A stretch of DNA of 7,176 bases, from NCBI GenBank assembly GCA_012511915.1, contig JAAZFB010000115.1, positions 1-7,176 of the forward strand. Reading direction: 5' to 3'. The translations under genes were made by a program, and so were the position numbers. Below are positions 1-6,557 of the stretch, in pieces. Position 1 is the first letter of the stretch. Each line of letters begins with the position of its first letter. Under the pieces are notes generated by a model. The model was not told the DNA's origin. It saw only the letters and a list, made by a program, of their open reading frames with translations, and ran no database searches. This stretch comes from Clostridiaceae bacterium. GTDB lineage: Bacteria > Bacillota > Clostridia > Monoglobales > Firm-18.

Positions 1-196
1 ATCTAATAGTCTTTGCGCCATAAGTTGCACATTTATCGGAATATCGTTTTAATGTGCCTGCTGAGGCATCGGCTGCCATTATCAAAAGTTTAGCCTTTCC
101 TGCTTTGATAACGGAATATACCTTTTCGCTTCCGCATACTATTTTACCGGCTTTTGCGGCGAGCCCTATCATATTGTAAAATTTATCCTCATTCAA
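1..196 (-). CDS. ylxQ: YlxQ, L7Ae-family RNA-binding protein (5' part)
   Basis: This is the N-terminal part (about 65 residues) of an L7Ae/L30e-type protein; the gene continues beyond base 1. Visible features are DKFYNMIGLAAKAGK, then a GSEKV turn, KAGKAKLLIMAADAS and the later DKCATYGAKTI stretch, which match the small YlxQ proteins encoded between ylxR and infB in Bacillota. The family binds kink-turn-like RNA and is thought to be ribosome associated, but its role is not well defined. I place the start at TTG (196-194). It has a GAGGTG ribosome binding site at 212-207, 10 bases upstream, and it keeps the family's DKFY..IGLA beginning. The first in-frame ATG (172-170) would lose the NEDKFYN part. 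The TTG start overlaps the ylxR stop by 8 bases, so translation is probably coupled. Family assignment is firm; the exact start is likely. Confidence 0.85.
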   Translation of the reverse strand, partial: MNEDKFYNMIGLAAKAGKIVCGSEKVYSVIKAGKAKLLIMAADASAGTLKRYSDKCATYGAKTIR

Positions 197-470
197 TATC
201 AAGAAGCACCTCATATATCTCTTTAGGAACATTTGTTTTTAAACTTCGTTGCAGTAGAGCTAACTTTTGGCTCTTTTCAATACATGCCTTATTATTGCAT
301 ATATATGCCCCTCTGCCTTGGCTTGTTGTGTTTTTATCCACAAAAACTCTACCGTCCAATGTTTTATAAACACGCACAAGTAAAGACTTTGGTTTGCTTT
401 GTCTGCAAGCAACACACATTCTAACTCTTATTTTTTTACCGTTTTGGTCATAAATATTATGCTTGGGCAT
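189..470 (-). CDS. rnpM: YlxR / RnpM, RNase P modulator family protein
   Basis: A 93-residue basic protein of the YlxR (DUF448) family. The family signature is present: RMCVACRQSKPKSLLVRV at residues 17-34 and QGRGAYICNNKACIEKS at 51-67. Four cysteines (C19, C22, C58, C63) form a CxxC...C(x4)C arrangement common in the family, which could bind metal, but this is inference. Members have been described as nucleoid-linked regulators and, in Bacillus subtilis, as a modulator of RNase P (RnpM). The gene lies in the expected place between nusA and ylxQ. Its ATG is inside the last codons of nusA (14-base overlap). The AGGAGG at 479-474 is strong but only 3 bases from the ATG, which is close. The next in-frame ATG, at codon 18, has no comparable site and would remove the basic N-terminus, so I keep this start. 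Confidence 0.93.
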   Translation of the reverse strand: MPKHNIYDQNGKKIRVRMCVACRQSKPKSLLVRVYKTLDGRVFVDKNTTSQGRGAYICNNKACIEKSQKLALLQRSLKTNVPKEIYEVLLDIE

Positions 471-1509
471 TTTCCTCCTGAGGTATTTCTTTCTTTAGTA
501 TATCTATTTTCCAACCCGTCAGTTTAGCGGCGAGGCGTGCATTCTGTCCTTCCTTGCCTATTGCAAGTGAAAGCTGATGCCCGGCAACCTCCACCGTACA
601 CACTTTTTCTTTTTCATTCAATGCAGCACTGAGTACATTTGCCGGTGCAAGCGCTGCAGCTATATATTCTACCACATTATCACTATATTTTATTATATCA
701 AGTTTCTCGCCCTTTAGTTCGTCTATGACTTTTTGTACCCTCATTCCCTTATGGCCGACACAAGCCCCGATTGGATCAACATTAGGGTCGTTGCTCGATA
801 CTGAGATTTTGGTTCTTGAACCTGCCTCACGTGCGATACCCCTTATTTCCACAGTACCGTTTTTTATTTCCGGCACCTCTAATTCAAAAAGCTTACGTAC
901 AAGCCCTGGATGGGTGCGCGATATCAATATTTGCGGTCCCTTTGTTGTGTTTTGCACTTCAACAACATATATCTTTACCCTTTGGCCTTGCTGGAAAACC
1001 TCTGTCGAAACCTGTTCTTGCGGTAACAACATAACCTCAATTTTACCAATATCAATCATAACATTCCGTTTTTCAATGCGCTGAACCATTCCGGTAATAA
1101 TATTATTCGCTTTATCTGCATATTCATTATATATTATTCCTCTTTCAGCCTCGCGGATACGCTGTGTAACAACCTGCCTTGCAGTTTGGGCAGCTATTCT
1201 GCTAAAAGTTTTAGGAACGGTTTCTTCCTCTACAATATCGCCAATTTCATATACTTGGTTGACCTTTTTAGCATCAATAAGAGAAATTTGCGATTTTTCA
1301 TTTTCAACCGTTTCAACCACTTTTTTTTGCAGAAATATTCGCACTCCCCCATTTTGACGGTTTATTTCTACTCTTACATCGTTATTCGAACCGTAATTCC
1401 TTTTGTATGCAGAAACAAGCGCCGCCTCTAACGCTTCAATTAGAATATTTTTGCTGATACCCTTTTCCTTTTCAAAATCATCAAGCAGGACTAAAAAATC
1501 CCCATTCAT
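457..1509 (-). CDS. nusA: Transcription termination/antitermination factor NusA
   Basis: A 350-residue NusA, close to the usual Bacillota length (about 350-390) and without the C-terminal acidic repeats of the longer proteobacterial form. NusA binds RNA polymerase and the nascent RNA, and affects pausing, intrinsic termination and antitermination. Domains in order: RNA-polymerase-binding N-terminal domain (about 1-130, beginning LLDDFEKEKGISKNILIEALEAAL), S1 domain (about 136-200), KH1 (about 201-278, with GACVGHKGMRVQ at 248-259) and KH2 (about 280-345, with LAIGKEGQNARLAAKLTGW at 315-333). Both GxxG loops are intact, so the protein should be functional. An AAGGAGAG site at 1527-1520 lies 10 bases before the ATG. 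It is the first gene of the nusA-ylxR-ylxQ group here. rimP is not upstream as it usually is. A candidate promoter and a leader hairpin precede it. Confidence 0.97.
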   Translation of the reverse strand: MNGDFLVLLDDFEKEKGISKNILIEALEAALVSAYKRNYGSNNDVRVEINRQNGGVRIFLQKKVVETVENEKSQISLIDAKKVNQVYEIGDIVEEETVPKTFSRIAAQTARQVVTQRIREAERGIIYNEYADKANNIITGMVQRIEKRNVMIDIGKIEVMLLPQEQVSTEVFQQGQRVKIYVVEVQNTTKGPQILISRTHPGLVRKLFELEVPEIKNGTVEIRGIAREAGSRTKISVSSNDPNVDPIGACVGHKGMRVQKVIDELKGEKLDIIKYSDNVVEYIAAALAPANVLSAALNEKEKVCTVEVAGHQLSLAIGKEGQNARLAAKLTGWKIDILKKEIPQEENAQA

Positions 1510-1576
1510 TTAATTCTATCTCTCCTTACTATAAGACTATGTTGAACAAATACACTGAAAACGTTTAAAGTATTTT

Positions 1577-1611
1577 CTAAAACGAAAGAGTGGGGTTTTT
1601 GCCCACTCTTT
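1577..1611 (-). terminator. Leader hairpin with interrupted T tract (terminator or attenuator)
   Basis: Bases 1585-1594 (AAAGAGTGGG on the plus strand) pair perfectly with 1602-1611 (CCCACTCTTT), giving a 10-bp stem and a 7-base loop. Read on the minus strand, the stem ends in TTT and is followed by CGTTTTAG, an interrupted T tract. It lies between the candidate nusA promoter and the nusA start codon. It could be an attenuator inside the nusA leader, the terminator of the upstream complex operon, or both. The stem also forms on the plus strand, followed by ACGGATTTTAG, but no plus-strand gene needs it. The hairpin is certain as sequence; its role is inference. Confidence 0.65.
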
Positions 1612-1635
1612 ACGGATTTTAGTTACGTTAAACTA

Positions 1636-1664
1636 AGTATAACCTATTTTAAATGGAAATGCAA
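1636..1664 (-). promoter_or_regulatory. Candidate sigma-A promoter of the nusA operon
   Basis: On the minus strand TTGCAT (1664-1659) is followed, after exactly 17 bases, by TATACT (1641-1636). The -10 matches the TATAAT consensus at 5 of 6 positions; the -35 matches TTGACA only in TTG. An A-rich run (1672-1667) lies just upstream. Transcription would start near 1629, giving a leader of about 120 bases that includes the hairpin at 1585-1611. It would explain how nusA is expressed without an upstream rimP gene. It is a consensus match only. Confidence 0.5.
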
Positions 1665-1683
1665 GCTTTTTTAGCATATTTAT

Positions 1684-1718
1684 AATATTTTGGATATGTT
1701 TTGGATATATCCAATATT
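1684..1718. repeat. Imperfect inverted repeat downstream of lplA
   Basis: AATATT-TT-GGATAT (1684-1697) is complementary to ATATCCAATATT (1707-1718) apart from a 2-base bulge, with a 9-base loop. It would form a 12-bp AT-rich hairpin starting 17 bases after the lplA stop codon. Neither strand has a T run directly after it, so it is not a standard intrinsic terminator. It may mark or protect the 3' end of the operon transcript. A second, overlapping palindrome, GGATATATCC (1703-1712), competes with it. Confidence 0.5.
1688..1708. repeat. Tandem 11-base direct repeat TTTTGGATAT(G)
   Basis: TTTTGGATAT occurs at 1688-1697 and again at 1699-1708, separated by a single G, so the period is 11 bases, about one helical turn. 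The repeat lies 24-52 bases upstream of the candidate -35 box of the nusA promoter in transcription terms. That spacing would suit protein contacts on one DNA face, but the low complexity of AT-rich intergenic DNA could also explain it. Confidence 0.45.
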
Positions 1719-1734
1719 CATCATATAAAATGCG

Positions 1735-2700
1735 TCATATAAAAATCTCAACTAGTTCATCAAGTGTTATCCCAAGAAAATACTTGTTAAAATCAATACA
1801 TTTTAACTTATCTTTTATATCAGGAACATTATGCCTGCATCCCACTAAAACTTTTTCCACATCCGCAATATCTTCAGTACTGAAAAAATCACCAAATATG
1901 CGGCAAAGCTGTATAATCCCGTCCTTTATATCTAAATAAATTTCAACACAACCGCCGCTAAAACGCAAATTATTTTTAAAAGTATATTTCGGCGAATACC
2001 CATAGTTCCAATCCCATGTTTGATATTTTTCCTCAACAAGTCGGTTTGTATTCTCAATATCTTCTGCGGTAAGATGATACTCGGACAAATCAAAGCTATC
2101 TGCAATCAACCGCTGAAATTGTTCAACAGTAATCGCATTCTTCAAATGCTTGCTAATATTGGTTACCCGGCTTCCGACTGACTTTATACCTTTGCTACTG
2201 ATTTTGGCTTCATTTACATTTAGTGCGTTTACAATTTTAGGAATATCAGCAGAAAAGAGTAAAGTACCATGGTGCAAAATACGATTTTTAAATATCGTTT
2301 GTGCATTACCCGATATTTTACACCCATCAACCAAAATGTCATTTCTGCCACTGCTATAAGCATTTACCCCAAGTGATTGTAATACATCAATGACCGGTCG
2401 TGTAAACTTTTCAAAATTGCTAAACCATTTACCATAATTGTTCAATATAAAGGTAAAATTAAGGTTGCCTTTATCGTGGAAAACCGCACCGCCGCCCGTC
2501 AACCTTCGAACCACATTAATGTTAGCTTTTTTAACATAATCAGTATTAATTTCAGCTACGGTATTTTGATTTTTCCCCACCACAATTGTATTGTCATTGC
2601 GCCATAGCATAAACACTTCTTTTGCCGTTTTTGTCAATAGGTACTCTTCAAGCGCAAGATTAAAATAAGGGTTTAGACTTTCGTTATTAATGTATATCAT
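1735..2700 (-). CDS. lplA: Lipoate-protein ligase A
   Basis: A 321-residue cytoplasmic enzyme that activates lipoate with ATP and joins it to a lysine of the lipoyl domain of E2 (or GcvH). Family motifs are clear: RRLTGGGAVFHDKGN at residues 65-79, GRNDI at 118-122, KISGNAQ at 128-134 with K128 in the place of the catalytic lysine, HHGTLL at 143-148 and SVGSRVTNI at 174-182. Residues from about 220 to the end form the accessory C-terminal domain (EKYQTWDWNYGYSPKY and following), so this is the full bidomain type, near the usual 330-residue length. The start codon overlaps the E1 stop as ATGA, and no strong ribosome binding site is present, only an A-rich stretch, which suggests translational coupling to E1. 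Its place beside the complex genes implies the E2 in this operon is the natural substrate and that exogenous lipoate is used. Confidence 0.95.
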   Translation of the reverse strand: MIYINNESLNPYFNLALEEYLLTKTAKEVFMLWRNDNTIVVGKNQNTVAEINTDYVKKANINVVRRLTGGGAVFHDKGNLNFTFILNNYGKWFSNFEKFTRPVIDVLQSLGVNAYSSGRNDILVDGCKISGNAQTIFKNRILHHGTLLFSADIPKIVNALNVNEAKISSKGIKSVGSRVTNISKHLKNAITVEQFQRLIADSFDLSEYHLTAEDIENTNRLVEEKYQTWDWNYGYSPKYTFKNNLRFSGGCVEIYLDIKDGIIQLCRIFGDFFSTEDIADVEKVLVGCRHNVPDIKDKLKCIDFNKYFLGITLDELVEIFI

Positions 2701-5162
2701 ACACCATTTTTTTCTTTTCTTATCTGTTCGATTTCTGTAAAGTTGTTCTTTATCACATGACCCTCAATCGGCATTATTCTTTGGTGAATTGCATCGATAA
2801 TCCAATCTGCCTGCGGGAAGAAATGCGGTTCCAATTCAAACGCAGGGGTTATCCAATTACGTGATCCTATGCATACAGGCGGAGCATCAAGATAATCAAA
2901 AGCAAGTTCAGTTATGTTTGCGGCAATGTTTTTAATATATGAGTTTCTTTCACAGGCATCACTTGCAAGCACAATTTTACCCGTCTTTTTAACCGATTGG
3001 ATTACAACATCATAGTTAAACGGAACAATTGAACGTGCGTCTATAACCTCAGCAGATATGCCATATTTATCTTCTAAAATATTGGCGGCTTCAATTGCCT
3101 TGTAAAGGGTTGCACCTATTGTAAGAATAGTAACATCACTGCCGGCGCGTTTAACATCCGGCTCACCAAGGGGTATTTCGTAATACTCATTGGGCACACC
3201 TGATTCATGGAATTGTTCACCTATATCATAAATCCTTTGGCTTTCAAAGAATACAACCGGGTCTGTACCCGCAAGGGCGGCATTCATAAGACCCTTTGCA
3301 TCATATGGCGTTACCGGGAACACACATTTTAAACCAGGGATATGGGATACTATGCTTGTCCAATCTTGTGAATGCTGTGCGCCGTATTTAGAACCTACAG
3401 ACACGCGCAACACAACCGGCATTTTCAAAACTCCCGCACTCATTGACTGCCATTTTGAAAGTTGGTTAAATACCTCATCCCCTGCACGGCCGATAAAATC
3501 GCAATACATAAGTTCCACAATTGCACGTCCACCGCTCATGGCATAACCGACCGCACTGCCAACAATCGCGGCTTCGGATATCGGTGCATTAAAAAACCTG
3601 TGATACGGCAATGACTCTGTAAGCCCGCGGTATACGGCGAAAGCTCCACCCCAATCTCTGTTATCCTCACCATATCCAACAAGAGTTGGGTCGGTATAAA
3701 ATTTATGTATTATAGCTTCAAACAAGCCGTCACGGAGCTGATAAACCTTATTTTTAGAGACCGGCTTACCGTTTTCATCAAATGCATACCTTATTTTGTT
3801 TTCTATTTGAATAACCCTTGGGTTTTGCTCAAGTGGCATGAGCACATCAGGTTCCCTATCCTCCATCTTTTCGACTTTTTCATTTGAGAACATTAGTGAT
3901 TCGATTTCAAGCGGATTTTTTGTCAAATCCATTCTTGGAGATATTTTTTCATCAATTGCAAGTTTAACGGCATTTGTTATAAGTTGTTTGGCGTATTCGT
4001 TTACGTTAGCAATGTTTTCATTGTCCGTTACCTTTGCCTTAACAAGTTTATTGCTGTATTCAATCAGAACATCATTTTGTGCCCATGCCTCGAGTTCTTC
4101 TTTTGTACGATAACTGCCGGAGTCTGATGGTGAATGCCCTGTCATTCGATATACAATAGTATCAAGTAAAACCGGACCTTTTTTTTGCTTTAATATTTCC
4201 ATTTTACGACGCATTGCATCAATAACAGCAAGCGGATTATTCCCGTCAACACGTTCTGCATGCATTTGGTCAGGGTTTACACCTGCACCCACGCGGGCAA
4301 GGATATTATATGCCATTGTCTCGCCGTAAGTCTGACCACCCATACCGTAAAAATTATTAAAGAAATTAAATATAATAGGCAATCCGCCTTTATAGTCATC
4401 TTCCCAAAGCTGTACAAACTGGTCCATAGACGCCATATTTAATGCTTCCCAAACCGGACCGCAACCCATTGAGCCATCACCAATGTTTGAAACAATAATA
4501 CCGTCCTTTTTATTTACCTTTTTATATAAAGCACCGCCCATTGCTATCGTGGCACTACCGCCTACTATTGCATTATTTGGATATATGCCGAATGCGGTGA
4601 AAAAAGCATGCATTGAACCGCCCAAGCCCTTATGAAACCCTGTTTCTTTTGCAAATATTTCAGCAAGCGCACCATAGATTAAAAAATCTATTGCAGTATC
4701 CTTTACACTTTTTTGATTTCCCTCAACTGTTTTTAGTATAGCACCGCCTAAGTAGTCTTTCATTATCGTGTAAAGTTCATCATCCTGCATTTTTTGAATG
4801 CAAGAAAGCCCTTTTGCAAGGATTTCGCCATGGCTGCGGTGTGAACCAAAGATGTTGTCATTTTTATCAAGTAAATATGCCTGGCCTACCGCCGATGCTT
4901 CTTGACCAAGGGAAAGATGCGCAGGTCCGGGGTTGTTATACTTCAAACCGTTGTATTCACCCGTTGTTTTTATTTGAAGCAACATCGTTTCAAACTCTCG
5001 TATTATTGCCATATCCCGATAAATTCTTGTTAATTCTTGTTCAGAAAAATTAGCCTTTTCTTCACTGATCGATTTATTATACTGATTTACCGGTATATCA
5101 TTAAATTTTACAAAACTGCTCTTTCTTACCTCTTTCGGATTAATAAATTGTGATTTTGGCAT
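2697..5162 (-). CDS. 2-oxo-acid dehydrogenase E1, fused alpha and beta subunits
   Basis: An 821-residue protein joining both E1 subunits in one chain. E1 performs the thiamine-diphosphate-dependent decarboxylation of a 2-oxo acid and reductive acylation of the E2 lipoyl group. Alpha part (about 40-410): PAHLSLGQEASAVG at 80-93, HRSHG at 108-112, KGLGGSMH at 178-185, cofactor motif from GDG (228-230) to NN (269-270), and GHSPSDSGSYR at 342-352. A linker of about 60 residues follows. Beta part (about 472-821): GEDNRDWGGAF at 498-508, ISEAAIVG at 528-535 with the likely catalytic E530, VELMYCDF at 549-556, GAQHSQ at 594-599, and the transketolase C-terminal domain. The ATG at 5162 has AGGAG at 5176-5172 with 9 bases between; the in-frame TTG at 5171 abuts that site, so I reject it. 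The GDG-to-NN distance is about 12 residues longer than usual. The gene lies 12 bases after lpd. Substrate is unresolved: pyruvate, branched-chain acids or acetoin. Confidence 0.93.
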   Translation of the reverse strand: MPKSQFINPKEVRKSSFVKFNDIPVNQYNKSISEEKANFSEQELTRIYRDMAIIREFETMLLQIKTTGEYNGLKYNNPGPAHLSLGQEASAVGQAYLLDKNDNIFGSHRSHGEILAKGLSCIQKMQDDELYTIMKDYLGGAILKTVEGNQKSVKDTAIDFLIYGALAEIFAKETGFHKGLGGSMHAFFTAFGIYPNNAIVGGSATIAMGGALYKKVNKKDGIIVSNIGDGSMGCGPVWEALNMASMDQFVQLWEDDYKGGLPIIFNFFNNFYGMGGQTYGETMAYNILARVGAGVNPDQMHAERVDGNNPLAVIDAMRRKMEILKQKKGPVLLDTIVYRMTGHSPSDSGSYRTKEELEAWAQNDVLIEYSNKLVKAKVTDNENIANVNEYAKQLITNAVKLAIDEKISPRMDLTKNPLEIESLMFSNEKVEKMEDREPDVLMPLEQNPRVIQIENKIRYAFDENGKPVSKNKVYQLRDGLFEAIIHKFYTDPTLVGYGEDNRDWGGAFAVYRGLTESLPYHRFFNAPISEAAIVGSAVGYAMSGGRAIVELMYCDFIGRAGDEVFNQLSKWQSMSAGVLKMPVVLRVSVGSKYGAQHSQDWTSIVSHIPGLKCVFPVTPYDAKGLMNAALAGTDPVVFFESQRIYDIGEQFHESGVPNEYYEIPLGEPDVKRAGSDVTILTIGATLYKAIEAANILEDKYGISAEVIDARSIVPFNYDVVIQSVKKTGKIVLASDACERNSYIKNIAANITELAFDYLDAPPVCIGSRNWITPAFELEPHFFPQADWIIDAIHQRIMPIEGHVIKNNFTEIEQIRKEKNGV

Positions 5163-5171
5163 TAAAAACAA

Positions 5172-5176
5172 CTCCT
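5172..5176 (-). promoter_or_regulatory. Ribosome binding site deciding the E1 start
   Basis: AGGAG lies in the 12-base gap after the lpd stop, and its first two bases (AG) belong to the TAG stop. It is 9 bases before the ATG at 5162 but directly abuts the in-frame TTG at 5171-5169. The spacing favours the ATG, which shortens the protein by three residues. Confidence 0.8.
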
Positions 5177-6533
5177 ATTTAAATAATGTTTCCCTTATTA
5201 TTTCGCAAACTGTCGGATGTGGAAAAACTAATTCTTTAATGTAATCGACAGTCATTTGTGTCTCTATCATAAGCGCTGCACCATATATTATTTCAGATGC
5301 ATAATTACCTATAAGATGAACTCCTAATATGCTGTTTTGTTTTTTATCAACAACTATTTTGCATATCCCGTCCCCTCTTGTATTCTCGGCAACATACCTT
5401 CCGCTGTACATCATCGGTTTGGTAATTACCTCCACATCAAGCCCTTTTTGTTTAGCCGATTCTTCTGTTTCACCTACGGCGCCGACTTCCGGTGTGGTAT
5501 ATATAACCGACGGGACTGCATTATAACGCATAAAGTCTTTTTTGCCCAACATATTGTTTACCGCAACCTCTGCCTCTCGGTAAGCGGTATGCGCCAACAT
5601 GGACTTACCGTTTACATCACCTGCTGCATATACATTCGGTATATTTGTCAGCATGGTATCGTCTGTTATTATTGCGCCTTTTTCACAATACACGCCTATT
5701 GTTTCTAAACCAATTCCTTCAGTGCTCGGTCGACGTCCTATCGATAGCAGTACTTTATCCGCCGGTTGGATTTCAGTTTTGCCCTCACTTTCATAAGCAA
5801 CACTGTTTTCGGTTACTTCTGTAACTTTACAGTTCATTTTGAATGTAACACCTTTGTCCGTGTAGTTCTTCAAAAGTATCGTCGATATTTCCTTATCTGT
5901 CTGACCTGCAATATGCGGCAGCATTTCAATTACCGTTACACTGCTTCCGACGGAGTTAAAATATGATGCCATTTCAAGCCCTATAACACCGCCACCTATA
6001 ACAACAAGTTTTTTCGGTATTTCCCGTATATCCAGAATTTCGCGATTTGTCAGCACAGTGCCGTTAGTTATGCACTCGGCAACACCTTTTATAGGGGGTA
6101 CAACAGGGTGTGAACCGGTACATATCAACAGTCGTTTACCTGTGTATTCGATATCGCCTACCTTTACCGAATTGTTACCGGTAATTATACCGGTACCCTC
6201 AACAACTGTAACTTTATTTTGACGCATTTTCGATTTAATGCCGGCAACAAGCGTTTTTACAATCTTATTTTTTCGTTCCACAACAGCGTTATGGTCAATT
6301 GTAACGCTTCCCACTTTTACACCATACTGCTCGCTATGGTTTGCATAATCAAAAACCTTAGCACTGTGCAGCAAAGCTTTTGAAGGTAAGCAACCCTCAT
6401 TAAGGCAAACCCCACCTAAAAAGCGTTGTTCAACAATCAAAACATTTAATCCTGCGCCCGATGCACGTTCAGCGGCAAGATACCCTGCCGGTCCGCCTCC
6501 AAGTATAATTAAATCAAATGTATTCGTAATCAT
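5175..6533 (-). CDS. lpdA: Dihydrolipoamide dehydrogenase (E3)
   Basis: A 452-residue flavoprotein of the class I pyridine nucleotide disulfide oxidoreductases, of normal length. It reoxidises the dihydrolipoyl group of E2 and reduces NAD+. Visible: FAD motif GGGPAG at 12-17; redox-active disulfide in GGVCLNEGCLPSKALL with C43 and C48; NAD-binding GGGVIGLE at 180-187 followed by the acidic VIE at 201-203; second FAD motif AAGDV at 303-307; dimerisation domain from about 340; and the C-terminal FPHPTVCE, with H439 and E444 in the place of the catalytic His-Glu pair. All key residues are present. It has no N-terminal lipoyl domain, unlike some Gram-positive Lpd proteins. A GGAGG at 6549-6545 lies 11 bases before the ATG. 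It is 24 bases after the E2 stop and 12 bases before the E1 start. The disulfide motif and complex-operon context argue against glutathione or mercuric reductase. Confidence 0.96.
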   Translation of the reverse strand: MITNTFDLIILGGGPAGYLAAERASGAGLNVLIVEQRFLGGVCLNEGCLPSKALLHSAKVFDYANHSEQYGVKVGSVTIDHNAVVERKNKIVKTLVAGIKSKMRQNKVTVVEGTGIITGNNSVKVGDIEYTGKRLLICTGSHPVVPPIKGVAECITNGTVLTNREILDIREIPKKLVVIGGGVIGLEMASYFNSVGSSVTVIEMLPHIAGQTDKEISTILLKNYTDKGVTFKMNCKVTEVTENSVAYESEGKTEIQPADKVLLSIGRRPSTEGIGLETIGVYCEKGAIITDDTMLTNIPNVYAAGDVNGKSMLAHTAYREAEVAVNNMLGKKDFMRYNAVPSVIYTTPEVGAVGETEESAKQKGLDVEVITKPMMYSGRYVAENTRGDGICKIVVDKKQNSILGVHLIGNYASEIIYGAALMIETQMTVDYIKELVFPHPTVCEIIRETLFK

Positions 6534-6557
6534 CTATCCAATATCCTCCATTATCAT

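Noticed and set aside
154..369. Plus-strand open frame of 71 codons at the ylxR/ylxQ junction
   Set aside because: It overlaps two conserved genes on the minus strand and has no supporting motif.
725..1084. Plus-strand open frame of 119 codons
   Set aside because: It lies fully opposite nusA, has no recognisable motif, and NusA is intact on the other strand.
1677..1713. Second promoter built from TTGGAT and TATTAT in the intergenic region
   Set aside because: The spacing is 21 bases, too long for sigma-A; the TTGCAT/TATACT pair with 17 bases is much better.
1684..1718. Inverted repeat as a standard intrinsic terminator of lplA
   Set aside because: No T run follows the stem on the minus strand and the stem is AT-rich with a bulge.
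5169..5171. TTG as the E1 start codon
   Set aside because: It directly abuts the AGGAG site; the ATG at 5162 has a 9-base spacing.
5337..5708. Plus-strand open frame of 123 codons
   Set aside because: It is opposite the dimerisation and FAD region of lpd; the product resembles no protein family and the lpd frame is complete.
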